In this document: positions 1 to 6,062 of the stretch, one piece after another | Layout of the letters: the number at the start of each line of letters is the position of its first letter | Position numbering within the stretch: position 1 is the stretch's first letter | Assembly: GCA_009703975.1 (NCBI GenBank) | Contig: WLFB01000065.1 | Coordinates: forward strand, 1 to 7,025 | DNA from: Actinomycetota bacterium | GTDB taxonomy: Bacteria > Actinomycetota > Acidimicrobiia > Acidimicrobiales > Ilumatobacteraceae | Length of the DNA: 7,025 bases | Direction of reading: 5' to 3' | Notes under the pieces: generated by a model | Database searches by the model: none | Told to the model about the DNA's origin: nothing | Seen by the model: only the letters and a program-made list of their open reading frames with translations | Position numbers and translations under genes: made by a program

Positions 1-387
1 AAAATGAGCTGCGTATAGTTTGAGTAACTCTAGATTCGTTGTTTGACTTGCATCAATGAAGATCAAGAAACCTTTGTGCCCAGTGGCCTGCAATTCTCTG
101 CAAAGAGGTTCAAGTTGTTCAATGTAGACCGAGGCGAACCCTGGTCGTTGAGGGCGTTTGAATCTATAAATTCGGACGGGGGTGAATAGGTTGAGTAAAA
201 ACAAGAAAACCCAGCACATAAGCGACAGCGGAAACGCAACCAGAGTCACGAGTATTCGTCGAAGTATAAATAACTTTGGAAAAGACGCCAGCGATGCGTA
301 GCCCTTTTTTAAGGTTTGGTCGTAGAAAAGAACTCGTGTGACTCTGTCGTTAGCGACATTCTTGACGCGTAGTAACAAAGCCTTCAT
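1..387 (-). CDS. Membrane-anchored protein of unknown function (N-terminal part, runs off left edge)
   Basis: The minus strand is open from an ATG at 385-387 to the window edge, giving 129 residues without a stop. An in-frame TAA lies directly before the ATG, so the start cannot be further upstream. The protein begins MKALLLRVKNVANDRVTRVL, has a basic stretch, then a strongly hydrophobic segment at about residues 44-70 (one long or two short membrane helices), then a basic region (RIYRFKRPQRPG) and a soluble part that starts as an alpha/beta fold (GFLIFID near 106-112). The pattern of YIEQLEP followed by a Phe/Ile strand and NLELLKLY faintly recalls TIGR04372-type glycosyltransferases, but too little is visible to claim it. 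It starts 9 bp after the stop of the F420 oxidoreductase gene with no clear ribosome site, which suggests co-transcription and translational coupling. The frame is certain; the function is not recognised. Confidence 0.72.
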   Translation of the reverse strand, partial: MKALLLRVKNVANDRVTRVLFYDQTLKKGYASLASFPKLFILRRILVTLVAFPLSLMCWVFLFLLNLFTPVRIYRFKRPQRPGFASVYIEQLEPLCRELQATGHKGFLIFIDASQTTNLELLKLYAAHF

Positions 388-396
388 TTACAAAAC

Positions 397-1179
397 TTAG
401 CGGCCGTGTTTGGCGAGGTATTTTTCGAGCGGGGCGAAGTTGAATCGAGAGTCGTCAGTCCAGCCGTCTTTTGGTGGGCGACCCATCACGATCAAGTGAT
501 CGGCACCAGCCGCAGCAAACTCATCAGCCATTTCAAGATCTTCAGGGTTGATCGCCACGGTGCGCTCAATCTCACGTGGATTGCGACCAATTTTGGCGCA
601 CCATTCATCAATTACCTGATTCTTTTTGCGCACATTTTCGACAGGTCCAAACACATTGCTCAAATCGGCGTGCTCGGCTACCAATCGCAACGTAAACTTC
701 TCGCCACTACCTCCAATCATCAACGGCATCTTTGGGTTTACGGTGCCAGGGTTCAACTTGGCAAGACGCTCTTTTATAATTGGCAACCCCTTTTCAAGAA
801 TCTTCAACCGACCAACTGCAGTGCCGAACTCGTAGCCGTATTCGGTGTAGTCTCGTTCAAACCAACCCGATCCAACGCCAAGAATAAATCGCCCACCACT
901 AATGTGATCAATTGTTCGAGACATATCGGCCAGCAATTGCGGATTGCGATAGGTAAAGCAAGTAACTAGTGCACCAACTGTGGCATGTTTGGTTTCGGCC
1001 GCAATCGCCGCCAACAATGTGTAGGCCTCAAAGTGCGAGGCATCCGGGTCGCCATAGAGAGGATAAAAATGATCCCACACCCAAATGCTGTCGACTTTTA
1101 AGGCATCGGCGTGCAACCAGGTGTCACGCATTGCCTTCATAGTTGTATTTTGCGGATGTATTTGGATGCCGATTTTCAT
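397..1179 (-). CDS. LLM-class F420-dependent oxidoreductase
   Basis: This 260-residue protein belongs to the luciferase-like monooxygenase superfamily, TIM-barrel enzymes that in actinobacteria usually use coenzyme F420 for hydride transfer. Visible family marks are the N-terminal strand MKIGIQIHP, WVWDHF (33-38), the conserved GGRFILGVGSGWFERDY block (95-111), and IGGSGEKFTLRLVAEHAD (155-172), which is the usual phosphate/cofactor-binding part. The stretch between helix EKGLPIIKERL (129-139) and the IGGSGE block is shorter than in the common 300-residue members, so this is the compact subfamily. The substrate cannot be read from sequence. The start at 1179 is supported by the MKIGI barrel strand and by a -10-like TAGAAT ending 6 nt upstream, with no Shine-Dalgarno needed. 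The gene leads a probable two-gene operon with the membrane protein that follows 9 bp later. Cofactor F420 rather than FMN is inferred from the family. Confidence 0.9.
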   Translation of the reverse strand: MKIGIQIHPQNTTMKAMRDTWLHADALKVDSIWVWDHFYPLYGDPDASHFEAYTLLAAIAAETKHATVGALVTCFTYRNPQLLADMSRTIDHISGGRFILGVGSGWFERDYTEYGYEFGTAVGRLKILEKGLPIIKERLAKLNPGTVNPKMPLMIGGSGEKFTLRLVAEHADLSNVFGPVENVRKKNQVIDEWCAKIGRNPREIERTVAINPEDLEMADEFAAAGADHLIVMGRPPKDGWTDDSRFNFAPLEKYLAKHGR

Positions 1180-1185
1180 ATCAAG

Positions 1186-1191
1186 ATTCTA
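1186..1191 (-). promoter_or_regulatory. Predicted -10 element of a leaderless promoter for the F420 oxidoreductase gene
   Basis: Read leftward, the hexamer TAGAAT is followed by exactly six bases (CTTGAT) and then the ATG. A TANNNT box at this distance places transcription initiation on the start codon, the layout known for leaderless genes in actinobacteria and Deinococcus. No good -35 is visible at 16-19 bp upstream. The same spacing is found in front of the genes starting at 2644 and 5983. Confidence 0.45.
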
Positions 1192-1260
1192 CTCTCTTAT
1201 CAAATATGAAATTTGAATTAAAGGCAGTAGTTGTCTAAAGATTTGAAGTTAATAAGTCGT

Positions 1261-1408
1261 ATGTCCAAGTTTCACAAATCAGCGCTGGATTTTGCAGTTG
1301 CGACGATGCATGCATTCTCGTTCACAACATTGTGCAGCGCAAGTGCATTAGCCGATTTAAGTGTGAGCGATCGAGTGGGTCTAACGAATCACTACGAAGT
1401 TCAACAGA
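1261..1408 (+). pseudogene. 5' remnant of a duplicated secreted-protein gene (signal-peptide region)
   Basis: The stretch from 1227 to 1350 aligns without gaps to 2741-2864, the start region of the intact secreted-protein gene, at roughly 70% identity by eye. Many differences are silent third-base changes. The peptide MSKFHKSALDFAVATM matches MSKFRKSAWGFTVATM, and the signal-peptide end (CSASA versus HTASA) and a later SVS..GLT patch also correspond, so similarity reaches about 1386. The frame stays open, but the ribosome site AAGGAG of the intact copy is AATAAG here. Beyond about 1387 similarity ends and the reading frame runs antisense through the MFS gene that stops at 1409, with no family features. 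It reads best as a truncated, untranslated relic. A short exported peptide cannot be excluded, because no internal stop is present. Confidence 0.55.
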
Positions 1409-2644
1409 TTAGTTATCAACCGAAATCTGTTTTGAGTCGTGCGAGAGGTTGCGGAGGGCGGGGAGAGACATCGTTAGCAGCGCGACGGCGACGAAAAGCA
1501 CGGCAATTACAGCAAAAGTTTGCTGCAAACCAAAACCTTCGATGGCCAGACCAACAACAACCTGACCAATTGGCGGAGCGGCATAAAGCGCCGACATTTG
1601 CACGCCATAAACCCGGCCTTGCATTTCGGCAGGTACCCGACTTTGAATCAGCGTATTCCATAGCGGGTTGAACGGCCCCCAAATCGCTCCCATCAAAAAA
1701 CCAGCGAGCACGAAAACAAAAGTTGGCGGCAACCAAACCATTGGCACGACTGCGAAAGTCACACCAATCATCACGCCGCGCAAAATCGCATAACGTGAAA
1801 ACCGTCGAGCAATCGCGGCGAAGCCAAATGCACCGAGCACCATGCCGGCTGCCAACGCCGTCATCGTCGCGCCGAGCCCGCTTGCATTGTTGAGGCGCTC
1901 AAAGTGCACCGGCAAAATCACCATCTCAATTGGCATGTACACAGCCGAAGTAAACATAAAAATTATCGTCAGACTGAAAAGTGCGCGGTCGGCGTGCAGC
2001 GCACGAAACCCCGCGATGGTCGCTTGCCAAAAGCTTTCGCTGGGCAAATTTTGGTCGTGAGTTTCAGAGGTTGTGTCAACGACTCGCATTAACATCACGC
2101 TCACCGACGCGACGAAAAACAAAAAACTTGTTGCAAATAACGCGTCAACAGGCCCGACGAATTTGATTAAAGTCGCGCCGATCGCAGGCCCGATAGCCCA
2201 ACCCACGGCGAAGAAACCTTCATGACGGCTGTTTGCAGACTCGAGACTTATCGACGACGCTATGGCAGCATTAGGGATCAAGGACTTGCGCGCAGTAAAC
2301 CCTGCGGGATCAAACACTGCTCCCAAAACTGCGATTAGAACTACCCAGATATATGTCAACTCGCTGACCCGATCAACGAGCACGAACAGCAGTACAGATA
2401 TAGCCGAAAGCACATCGGCATAAATCGAAACTTTTCGCCGACCGATGCGGTCGATCATGGTGCCGAGAAATGGCGAGACCACGATGCCGGGCAAACTCGC
2501 CACGGCGCCGAGCAAGCCAGCGGCGCTAGGCGAGCCTGTCAATTCAAGCACTAGCCACGGCACGGTGATCATCACGATGCCGTTGCCGATGCCCGATGCA
2601 ATATTTGAAGTCTGCAATAAAATAAATGGCAGACTGCGCTTCAT
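1409..2644 (-). CDS. MFS transporter, probable drug/metabolite exporter
   Basis: The protein has 411 residues, the usual length for a 12-helix major facilitator superfamily member, and hydrophobic segments recur throughout. The MFS signature loop between helices 2 and 3 is clear as GTMIDRIGRRKV (61-72). The start (MKRSLPFILLQTSNIASGIGNGIVMITVPWL, beginning at the membrane) and helix 1-2 features such as the V-P-W-L-V-L-E-L-T-G-S-P run resemble the MFS_3/EntS-like exporters rather than sugar importers. The cargo is unknown. A short polar tail (about 395-411, ending SVDN) closes the protein. The ATG at 2644 fits the beginning of helix 1 and is preceded by a leaderless-type promoter; no Shine-Dalgarno is present. 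It is divergent from the secreted-protein gene at 2775, and its stop at 1409 abuts the relic of a copy of that same gene, so it stands between two copies of it. Confidence 0.9.
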   Translation of the reverse strand: MKRSLPFILLQTSNIASGIGNGIVMITVPWLVLELTGSPSAAGLLGAVASLPGIVVSPFLGTMIDRIGRRKVSIYADVLSAISVLLFVLVDRVSELTYIWVVLIAVLGAVFDPAGFTARKSLIPNAAIASSISLESANSRHEGFFAVGWAIGPAIGATLIKFVGPVDALFATSFLFFVASVSVMLMRVVDTTSETHDQNLPSESFWQATIAGFRALHADRALFSLTIIFMFTSAVYMPIEMVILPVHFERLNNASGLGATMTALAAGMVLGAFGFAAIARRFSRYAILRGVMIGVTFAVVPMVWLPPTFVFVLAGFLMGAIWGPFNPLWNTLIQSRVPAEMQGRVYGVQMSALYAAPPIGQVVVGLAIEGFGLQQTFAVIAVLFVAVALLTMSLPALRNLSHDSKQISVDN

Positions 2645-2650
2645 TAATTG

Positions 2651-2680
2651 AGTTTAACTGGATACTAATTTTCAGATCAA
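2651..2680 (-). promoter_or_regulatory. Predicted leaderless promoter of the MFS gene
   Basis: Read leftward, TTGATC (2680-2675) is a -35-like hexamer, followed by an 18-bp spacer and the -10-like TAAACT (2656-2651). Six bases (CAATTA) then separate it from the ATG at 2644, so transcription would begin at or next to the start codon. Nothing resembling a Shine-Dalgarno lies in between, in agreement with a leaderless message. Confidence 0.5.
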
Positions 2681-2764
2681 AATTGAACTCTCTTGACTAA
2701 AATTTAATTAGAATTATTAGGGTTATCAGAAGTATAGAAAGTAGTTACCTAGAGATTCGAAATT

Positions 2765-2770
2765 AAGGAG
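2765..2770 (+). promoter_or_regulatory. Strong Shine-Dalgarno of the secreted-protein gene
   Basis: AAGGAG lies four bases before the ATG at 2775. It is the only canonical ribosome site seen in the window and fixes the start of this gene. At the equivalent place in the relic copy the bases read AATAAG, so the site has been lost there. A TAGAAT at 2709-2714 could be the -10 of this gene, but no well-spaced -35 accompanies it (TTGACT at 2693 is only 10 bp away). Confidence 0.75.
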
Positions 2771-2774
2771 TCGT

Positions 2775-3815
2775 ATGTCTAAGTTCCGAAAGTCCGCGTG
2801 GGGTTTTACAGTCGCAACAATGCTCGCGATGGCATTCACGCCACTTCACACTGCGAGTGCAGTAGTTGAGTGGGCGCTCGCTGAAGATTCGGTATCACTC
2901 GGTTTGACCGGTGTTTCACCACACGTTGAGCGCACCGGCAACGCTGACAGACTTTGGTATCCAGGTGGGCTTGCCGGCACGGCAGTTGCCGATTGCAACG
3001 ATGCCGGCGCGTGCACCAGTGTGCCCACAACAGGTCGCTTGGGTAGCGACTTCACGGCAATTACATTGCCCAATGGCACACGTCGTGCATATTTCGTAGA
3101 GATCTCGATGACGCCAGGCGCGAACACGAAATCTGTTTCGTCTGCCGCTTGTCTAACTACTGCATGCACGGCAGTTGGCACATCAACTATTGCTGCAGCA
3201 GAACTTGTTGTATCTCAAACTGTTAAAGCATGGGGAGTGCCCGACGCCGTAGTAACCCCCGACGGCAAAGTGCGTCTTTATGTTGTTGAGTCTCCGACTG
3301 AAGGTAACTGCAGTGAAAAACTTGCAAGCTACATCTCAAATGATGGCATCTCATTCACGAAAGAATCTGGTTGGCGTCTTGAAAACGGCATCAGCGTCGA
3401 CCCAGAAATTCTTCGTGCAAAAACAGGTGACTGGCTAATGATCTTGGCTGATGGTCCTGGTTGTGGCGATCGTGTGCAAAAACTTTACACATCAACATCA
3501 AACGATGGCTTAACTTGGTCGACACCACAAAAGATTTCAGGTTCTGATCTTCGCCGACTCGACCCAACGGGTTACGAAGTTTCGACGAACGTATTTCGCA
3601 TTTACTATGCGACCGCAGTTGCAGGTGCGCTAGGTGATGTCACTTACACAATCAAGCGTGGCACGATTTCAATAAAGCAATCATCTGGTGAAGTTTCGAT
3701 TACAACCGGCACATCGTCATCGAAAAAGACAACGATCACATGCATTAAAGCTAAGGTCACTAAAAAGGTAACTGGAGTAAACCCCAAGTGCCCAAGTGGC
3801 TATAAAAAGAAATAG
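2775..3815 (+). CDS. Secreted beta-propeller-like protein with Cys/Lys-rich C-terminal tail
   Basis: This 346-residue protein has a Sec signal peptide (basic MSKFRKSAWG, hydrophobic 11-22, probable cleavage after TASA at 26-29). The mature part shows repeated blade-like units: DAVVTPDGKVRLYVVES (157-173), VDPEILRAKTGDWLMILADG (208-227) and LDPTGYEVSTNVFRIYYAT (262-280), with SNDGISF (188-194) and SNDGLTW (242-248) turns. These turns are like those of five-bladed propellers of the GH43/sialidase type, so a carbohydrate-related surface role is possible but unproven; I cannot identify catalytic residues with confidence. After a Ser/Thr linker (302-316) comes a compact tail, ITCIKAKVTKKVTG...KCPSGYKKK, with Cys323 and Cys339 and many lysines. 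I recall similar tails on other exported proteins of aquatic actinobacteria; its role is unknown. The start is set by AAGGAG. A decayed 5' copy lies at 1261 and an exact copy of the last 30 bases lies at 4778. Confidence 0.85.
   Translation: MSKFRKSAWGFTVATMLAMAFTPLHTASAVVEWALAEDSVSLGLTGVSPHVERTGNADRLWYPGGLAGTAVADCNDAGACTSVPTTGRLGSDFTAITLPNGTRRAYFVEISMTPGANTKSVSSAACLTTACTAVGTSTIAAAELVVSQTVKAWGVPDAVVTPDGKVRLYVVESPTEGNCSEKLASYISNDGISFTKESGWRLENGISVDPEILRAKTGDWLMILADGPGCGDRVQKLYTSTSNDGLTWSTPQKISGSDLRRLDPTGYEVSTNVFRIYYATAVAGALGDVTYTIKRGTISIKQSSGEVSITTGTSSSKKTTITCIKAKVTKKVTGVNPKCPSGYKKK
3786..3815 (+). repeat. 30-bp direct repeat, copy 1 (3' end of the secreted-protein gene)
   Basis: These 30 bases, coding for KCPSGYKKK and the TAG stop, occur again without mismatch at 4778-4807. 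Identity begins at the AAG lysine codon and ends exactly at the stop codon; flanking bases on both sides differ. The two copies are 992 bp apart and bracket the SDR gene. Confidence 0.95.
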
Positions 3816-3930
3816 TCATTAATTTTCAAAAGTCTTGTATTGCTAAATTAGTCAGTATCTACTTTTTGATTTGTCAAAACAGAAATTCAAACAGCAAAAG
3901 TGACTAGGCTTGGAAGATGAATTCCGAGTT

Positions 3931-3960
3931 CATTATTTGTCTGTTTGAAAACAAATGATG
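3931..3960 (+). promoter_or_regulatory. Hairpin covering the SDR start codons
   Basis: CATTATTTGT (3931-3940) can pair with ACAAATGATG (3951-3960) over all ten positions, nine Watson-Crick pairs and one U-G, with a ten-base loop (CTGTTTGAAA). The 3' arm holds both candidate ATG codons of the SDR gene, and no Shine-Dalgarno lies nearby. As RNA it could mask initiation; as DNA it is an inverted repeat that could bind a dimeric regulator. The pairing is seen; the function is inferred. Confidence 0.4.
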
Positions 3961-4728
3961 AAGTGGGCATTGGTCACTGGCACCACAGTTGGAATCGGTG
4001 CTTCTTTTTGCGATCTTCTAGCTAAAAACGGCTACAACATAGTGTCGGTCTCGCGCGACCGAAAAAAGATGGAAGAAAATGCTGTTGAGTTGCGCGCTAA
4101 ATATGGTGTTGAAGTTGAAGTTCTTGTTGCCGATCTGTCAGGCATAGAGGCAATTCGGCAAGTTGAGAGCAGATGTTTAATGACAAGTAAGCCAATTGAA
4201 GTTTTGGTCAATAATGCTGCGTTCGGGATAAATGATTCGTTCGATATCAGCCCAATTGCAGTGCAGGAGGACATGGTTCAAGTGATGATTACTGCTCCAA
4301 TGATATTAACGCACGCTGTCTTAAATGGAATGAAGCAAAGAAAAAAAGGTTACATAATCAATGTGAGCAGTGTTGCTTCTGTGATGGTTGGAAGCACTTA
4401 TTGTGCCGCAAAGTCCTGGCTTTCAATTTTCTCGGAATCGTTATCTAGAGATTTGTTGAAATATGGAATTAATGTTCATGCTAGTTGCGTTGGCTTTACT
4501 CGAACTGAATTTCACCAAAGAATGGGACAAGATGTCTCATGGGTTCCAAATATGTTTTGGTTAGATTCCGATCGTGTTGCAAATGATGCATGGAAGGCCG
4601 TTCAAAAAGGTATTCCCTATCAGATTCCAGCGGCACAGTACAAGCTTTTAATTGCGATACACCATTATGCGCCACGATTTCTCGTAAGAATTTATGCAAA
4701 AATAGCGTTGAAGTTTTTGGGTAGATAA
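3955..4728 (+). CDS. Short-chain dehydrogenase/reductase (classical SDR, probably NADP-dependent)
   Basis: The 257-residue protein has the classical SDR Rossmann fold: the cofactor glycine motif TGTTVGIG (8-15), Arg34 just after beta-2 (VSVSRD) favouring NADP(H), ADL (59-61), NNAAFG (86-91), and the catalytic set S139 with Y149-C-A-A-K153. The Ser-Tyr gap is 10 residues instead of the usual 13, a shortened active-site loop found in some actinobacterial SDRs. The C-terminal 30 residues are hydrophobic and basic (KLLIAIHHY...VRIYAKIALKFLGR), suggesting contact with membrane or a lipid-like substrate; the true substrate is unknown. Two ATGs stand in tandem at 3955 and 3958, with no Shine-Dalgarno; a TGA at 3946 blocks earlier starts. 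Base composition is near 40% GC by sample counts, lower than the neighbours, and the gene sits between exact 30-bp repeats, so it is probably an acquired segment. Confidence 0.88.
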   Translation: MMKWALVTGTTVGIGASFCDLLAKNGYNIVSVSRDRKKMEENAVELRAKYGVEVEVLVADLSGIEAIRQVESRCLMTSKPIEVLVNNAAFGINDSFDISPIAVQEDMVQVMITAPMILTHAVLNGMKQRKKGYIINVSSVASVMVGSTYCAAKSWLSIFSESLSRDLLKYGINVHASCVGFTRTEFHQRMGQDVSWVPNMFWLDSDRVANDAWKAVQKGIPYQIPAAQYKLLIAIHHYAPRFLVRIYAKIALKFLGR

Positions 4729-4777
4729 TCCTCAGAAAGTTTGTTCAAGTTATTGTTTCTCAAAAGCGGTGTCCTGT

Positions 4778-4807
4778 AAGTGCCCAAGTGGCTATAAAAA
4801 GAAATAG
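4778..4807 (+). repeat. 30-bp direct repeat, copy 2 (orphan 3' end of a secreted-protein gene)
   Basis: This is an exact second copy of 3786-3815, again readable as KCPSGYKKK-stop, but here no gene leads into it. The codons just before read SKAVSC, only vaguely like the KKVTG segment of the intact gene. It lies between the SDR stop (4728) and the converging YHYH gene (stop at 4826). It is either the remnant of another family member or the far boundary of an inserted segment. Confidence 0.9.
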
Positions 4808-4825
4808 CTAGCAACCGGTTAACTG

Positions 4826-5983
4826 TTAGTTAAGCGAGTTAACTACGCAGTAGACCGAGAGTCCTTCTTTTGCAAGAAGTGGGCTGGCCGAACTTGATCT
4901 AACGCCTGAAGATTGCCCTGCGTTGTTTGTCATTGCTGGCATTGGTTCTGCTGCTGCACCAGCTTGCACAGTCGCCGTGCCCTTTAGACATCCCAAAATA
5001 TATGGGAAGCTCATGACAGCGTGATAGCCGTAACTACCATCAGGTTGGGTGCGACCGTTGCATGCGTCGAGCACGAGAGCGTCAGAACTTGCCGTATACG
5101 AGTATGCGCTCCAAACATTTTTTGCTGGGTCGCCGATTTTCGTGTAACCAGATCGAACAGTGCCTGTCGAGGTACACGCGACGTTAAGACATGCGGTTGG
5201 TCCATAAATTGGAAAGCCGTCGATCGCGTATCCAAGTACGGCGAGATTATTTAAGTTGCATGCTGCGACCTGATACAGAACATGGTTGTGATATGCGTTT
5301 CCAGGCCCAGCGTGTCCACCACAAGTGTCTAGTAAACCGTTGTAATTTGGATCACCGTAAGGCGCCGAGGCAGGATATGGTCCTTCAGTCGCTCCATAGA
5401 TTGCAAGACCAGTAGTTGTGAAGCCGAGCGTTCCCATTGTTGGTGTCGCACCGCCGATCGAAGTTGGCGATGCAGCGACAGCCGGATTTCGCGCAATCTT
5501 CCATGTATACGATTGGGCGGCAAGTGAGTGTGGAGTTTTGGCGACAAACGTATAACCAATCATGTTGTTTGATGAAACAGTTACGACCGAGTCTGTACAA
5601 GAAACCGAGATCGAAGGTTTCGCGTAACCTGACCCAGCCCCAACAGAACCAGAAAGGTTAGGGAACCTTGCGGTTGGGCATTCGCCAATTGTGCGAAGAC
5701 CACTCGCTCCAGAAGTTGTTGCGACCGGCACAGTCGCAACGGTCGCCACTGTTGTTGCAGTTGTAGCTACTGGTGAAGTTTGAGTAGGCAGTGCTGGCGC
5801 TTTTTGCCACTTAAGTTTCTTACCAACTTTGGTACAGATGAGAGGATTAGATGCGGAGCCTCCCAAGATTCCCGCGCGAGAGCACTTTCCGCCAACACTT
5901 GCTGCAGATACTTGCTGGGTTGGGACAATGATTGCTAAAACGCTGGCAACTACTACTGCAATTATTTTAAAGGATTTGAACAT
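4826..5983 (-). CDS. Secreted YHYH-family protein
   Basis: The 385-residue protein starts with a Sec signal peptide (MFKSFKIIAVVVASVLAIIV, cleavage near VSA-A at 26-28). Residues 29-61 form a small module with C34 and C50 and the sequence CTKVGKKLKWQKA, of a kind I associate with exported actinobacterial proteins. A Thr/Val/Ala-rich linker (66-95) follows, then an YHYH domain (about 100-335). Its marks are DTCGGH (219-224), YHNH (231-234), GYAIDGFPIYG (251-261), DACNGR (307-311 region) and GYH...FPYILGC (319-332). The eponymous YHYH is altered: YHNH at the first site and GYHAV at the second, while the core histidines remain. The domain is of unknown biochemical role; a metal site is possible. 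The last 50 residues are low-complexity with a final Cys379. The gene converges on the SDR and lies 79 bp after the Fe-ADH gene with its own predicted promoter. Confidence 0.88.
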   Translation of the reverse strand: MFKSFKIIAVVVASVLAIIVPTQQVSAASVGGKCSRAGILGGSASNPLICTKVGKKLKWQKAPALPTQTSPVATTATTVATVATVPVATTSGASGLRTIGECPTARFPNLSGSVGAGSGYAKPSISVSCTDSVVTVSSNNMIGYTFVAKTPHSLAAQSYTWKIARNPAVAASPTSIGGATPTMGTLGFTTTGLAIYGATEGPYPASAPYGDPNYNGLLDTCGGHAGPGNAYHNHVLYQVAACNLNNLAVLGYAIDGFPIYGPTACLNVACTSTGTVRSGYTKIGDPAKNVWSAYSYTASSDALVLDACNGRTQPDGSYGYHAVMSFPYILGCLKGTATVQAGAAAEPMPAMTNNAGQSSGVRSSSASPLLAKEGLSVYCVVNSLN

Positions 5984-5989
5984 CGAGTT

Positions 5990-6018
5990 AGCCTAATTTG
6001 TGCTAAATCACTTTGCAA
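5990..6018 (-). promoter_or_regulatory. Predicted leaderless promoter of the YHYH-protein gene
   Basis: Read leftward, TTGCAA (6018-6013) is followed by a 17-bp spacer, then TAGGCT (5995-5990), then six bases (AACTCG) and the ATG at 5983. Spacing and position match a leaderless promoter, so this gene is probably transcribed separately from the Fe-ADH gene upstream. The AGG inside the -10 could alternatively act as a very weak ribosome site. Confidence 0.5.
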
Positions 6019-6062
6019 TGATCAATTCGATAAATCAGTGCGTCGAAGGTGTCGCTTTATGT

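Noticed and set aside
406..969. Long rightward open frame of 187 codons opposite the F420 oxidoreductase
   Set aside because: It lies wholly antisense to a gene with clear family motifs, has no ribosome site and no recognisable protein features.
1409..1671. Rightward open frame continuing from the secreted-protein relic, antisense to the MFS gene
   Set aside because: It has no similarity to the intact secreted protein past about 1387 and mirrors the MFS coding sequence on the other strand; its Arg/Gln-rich translation is typical of an antisense shadow.
2693..2698. TTGACT as the -35 of the secreted-protein gene
   Set aside because: No acceptable -10 lies 16-18 bp downstream; the good TAGAAT at 2709 is only 10 bp away.
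3863..3879. TTTTGA/TCAAAA hairpin after the secreted-protein gene as a terminator
   Set aside because: The six-pair stem is almost all A-T and has no following T run; too weak to call.
4818..4843. GTTAAC repeats and a TTAACT-GTT-AGTTAA inverted repeat at the YHYH stop, as a bidirectional terminator
   Set aside because: The stem is short and AT-rich without a T tract, and it overlaps the last codons of the YHYH gene; chance is as likely.
5700..5775. Tandem repeat in the Thr/Val/Ala codon run of the YHYH gene
   Set aside because: It is a low-complexity protein linker without a fixed DNA repeat unit.
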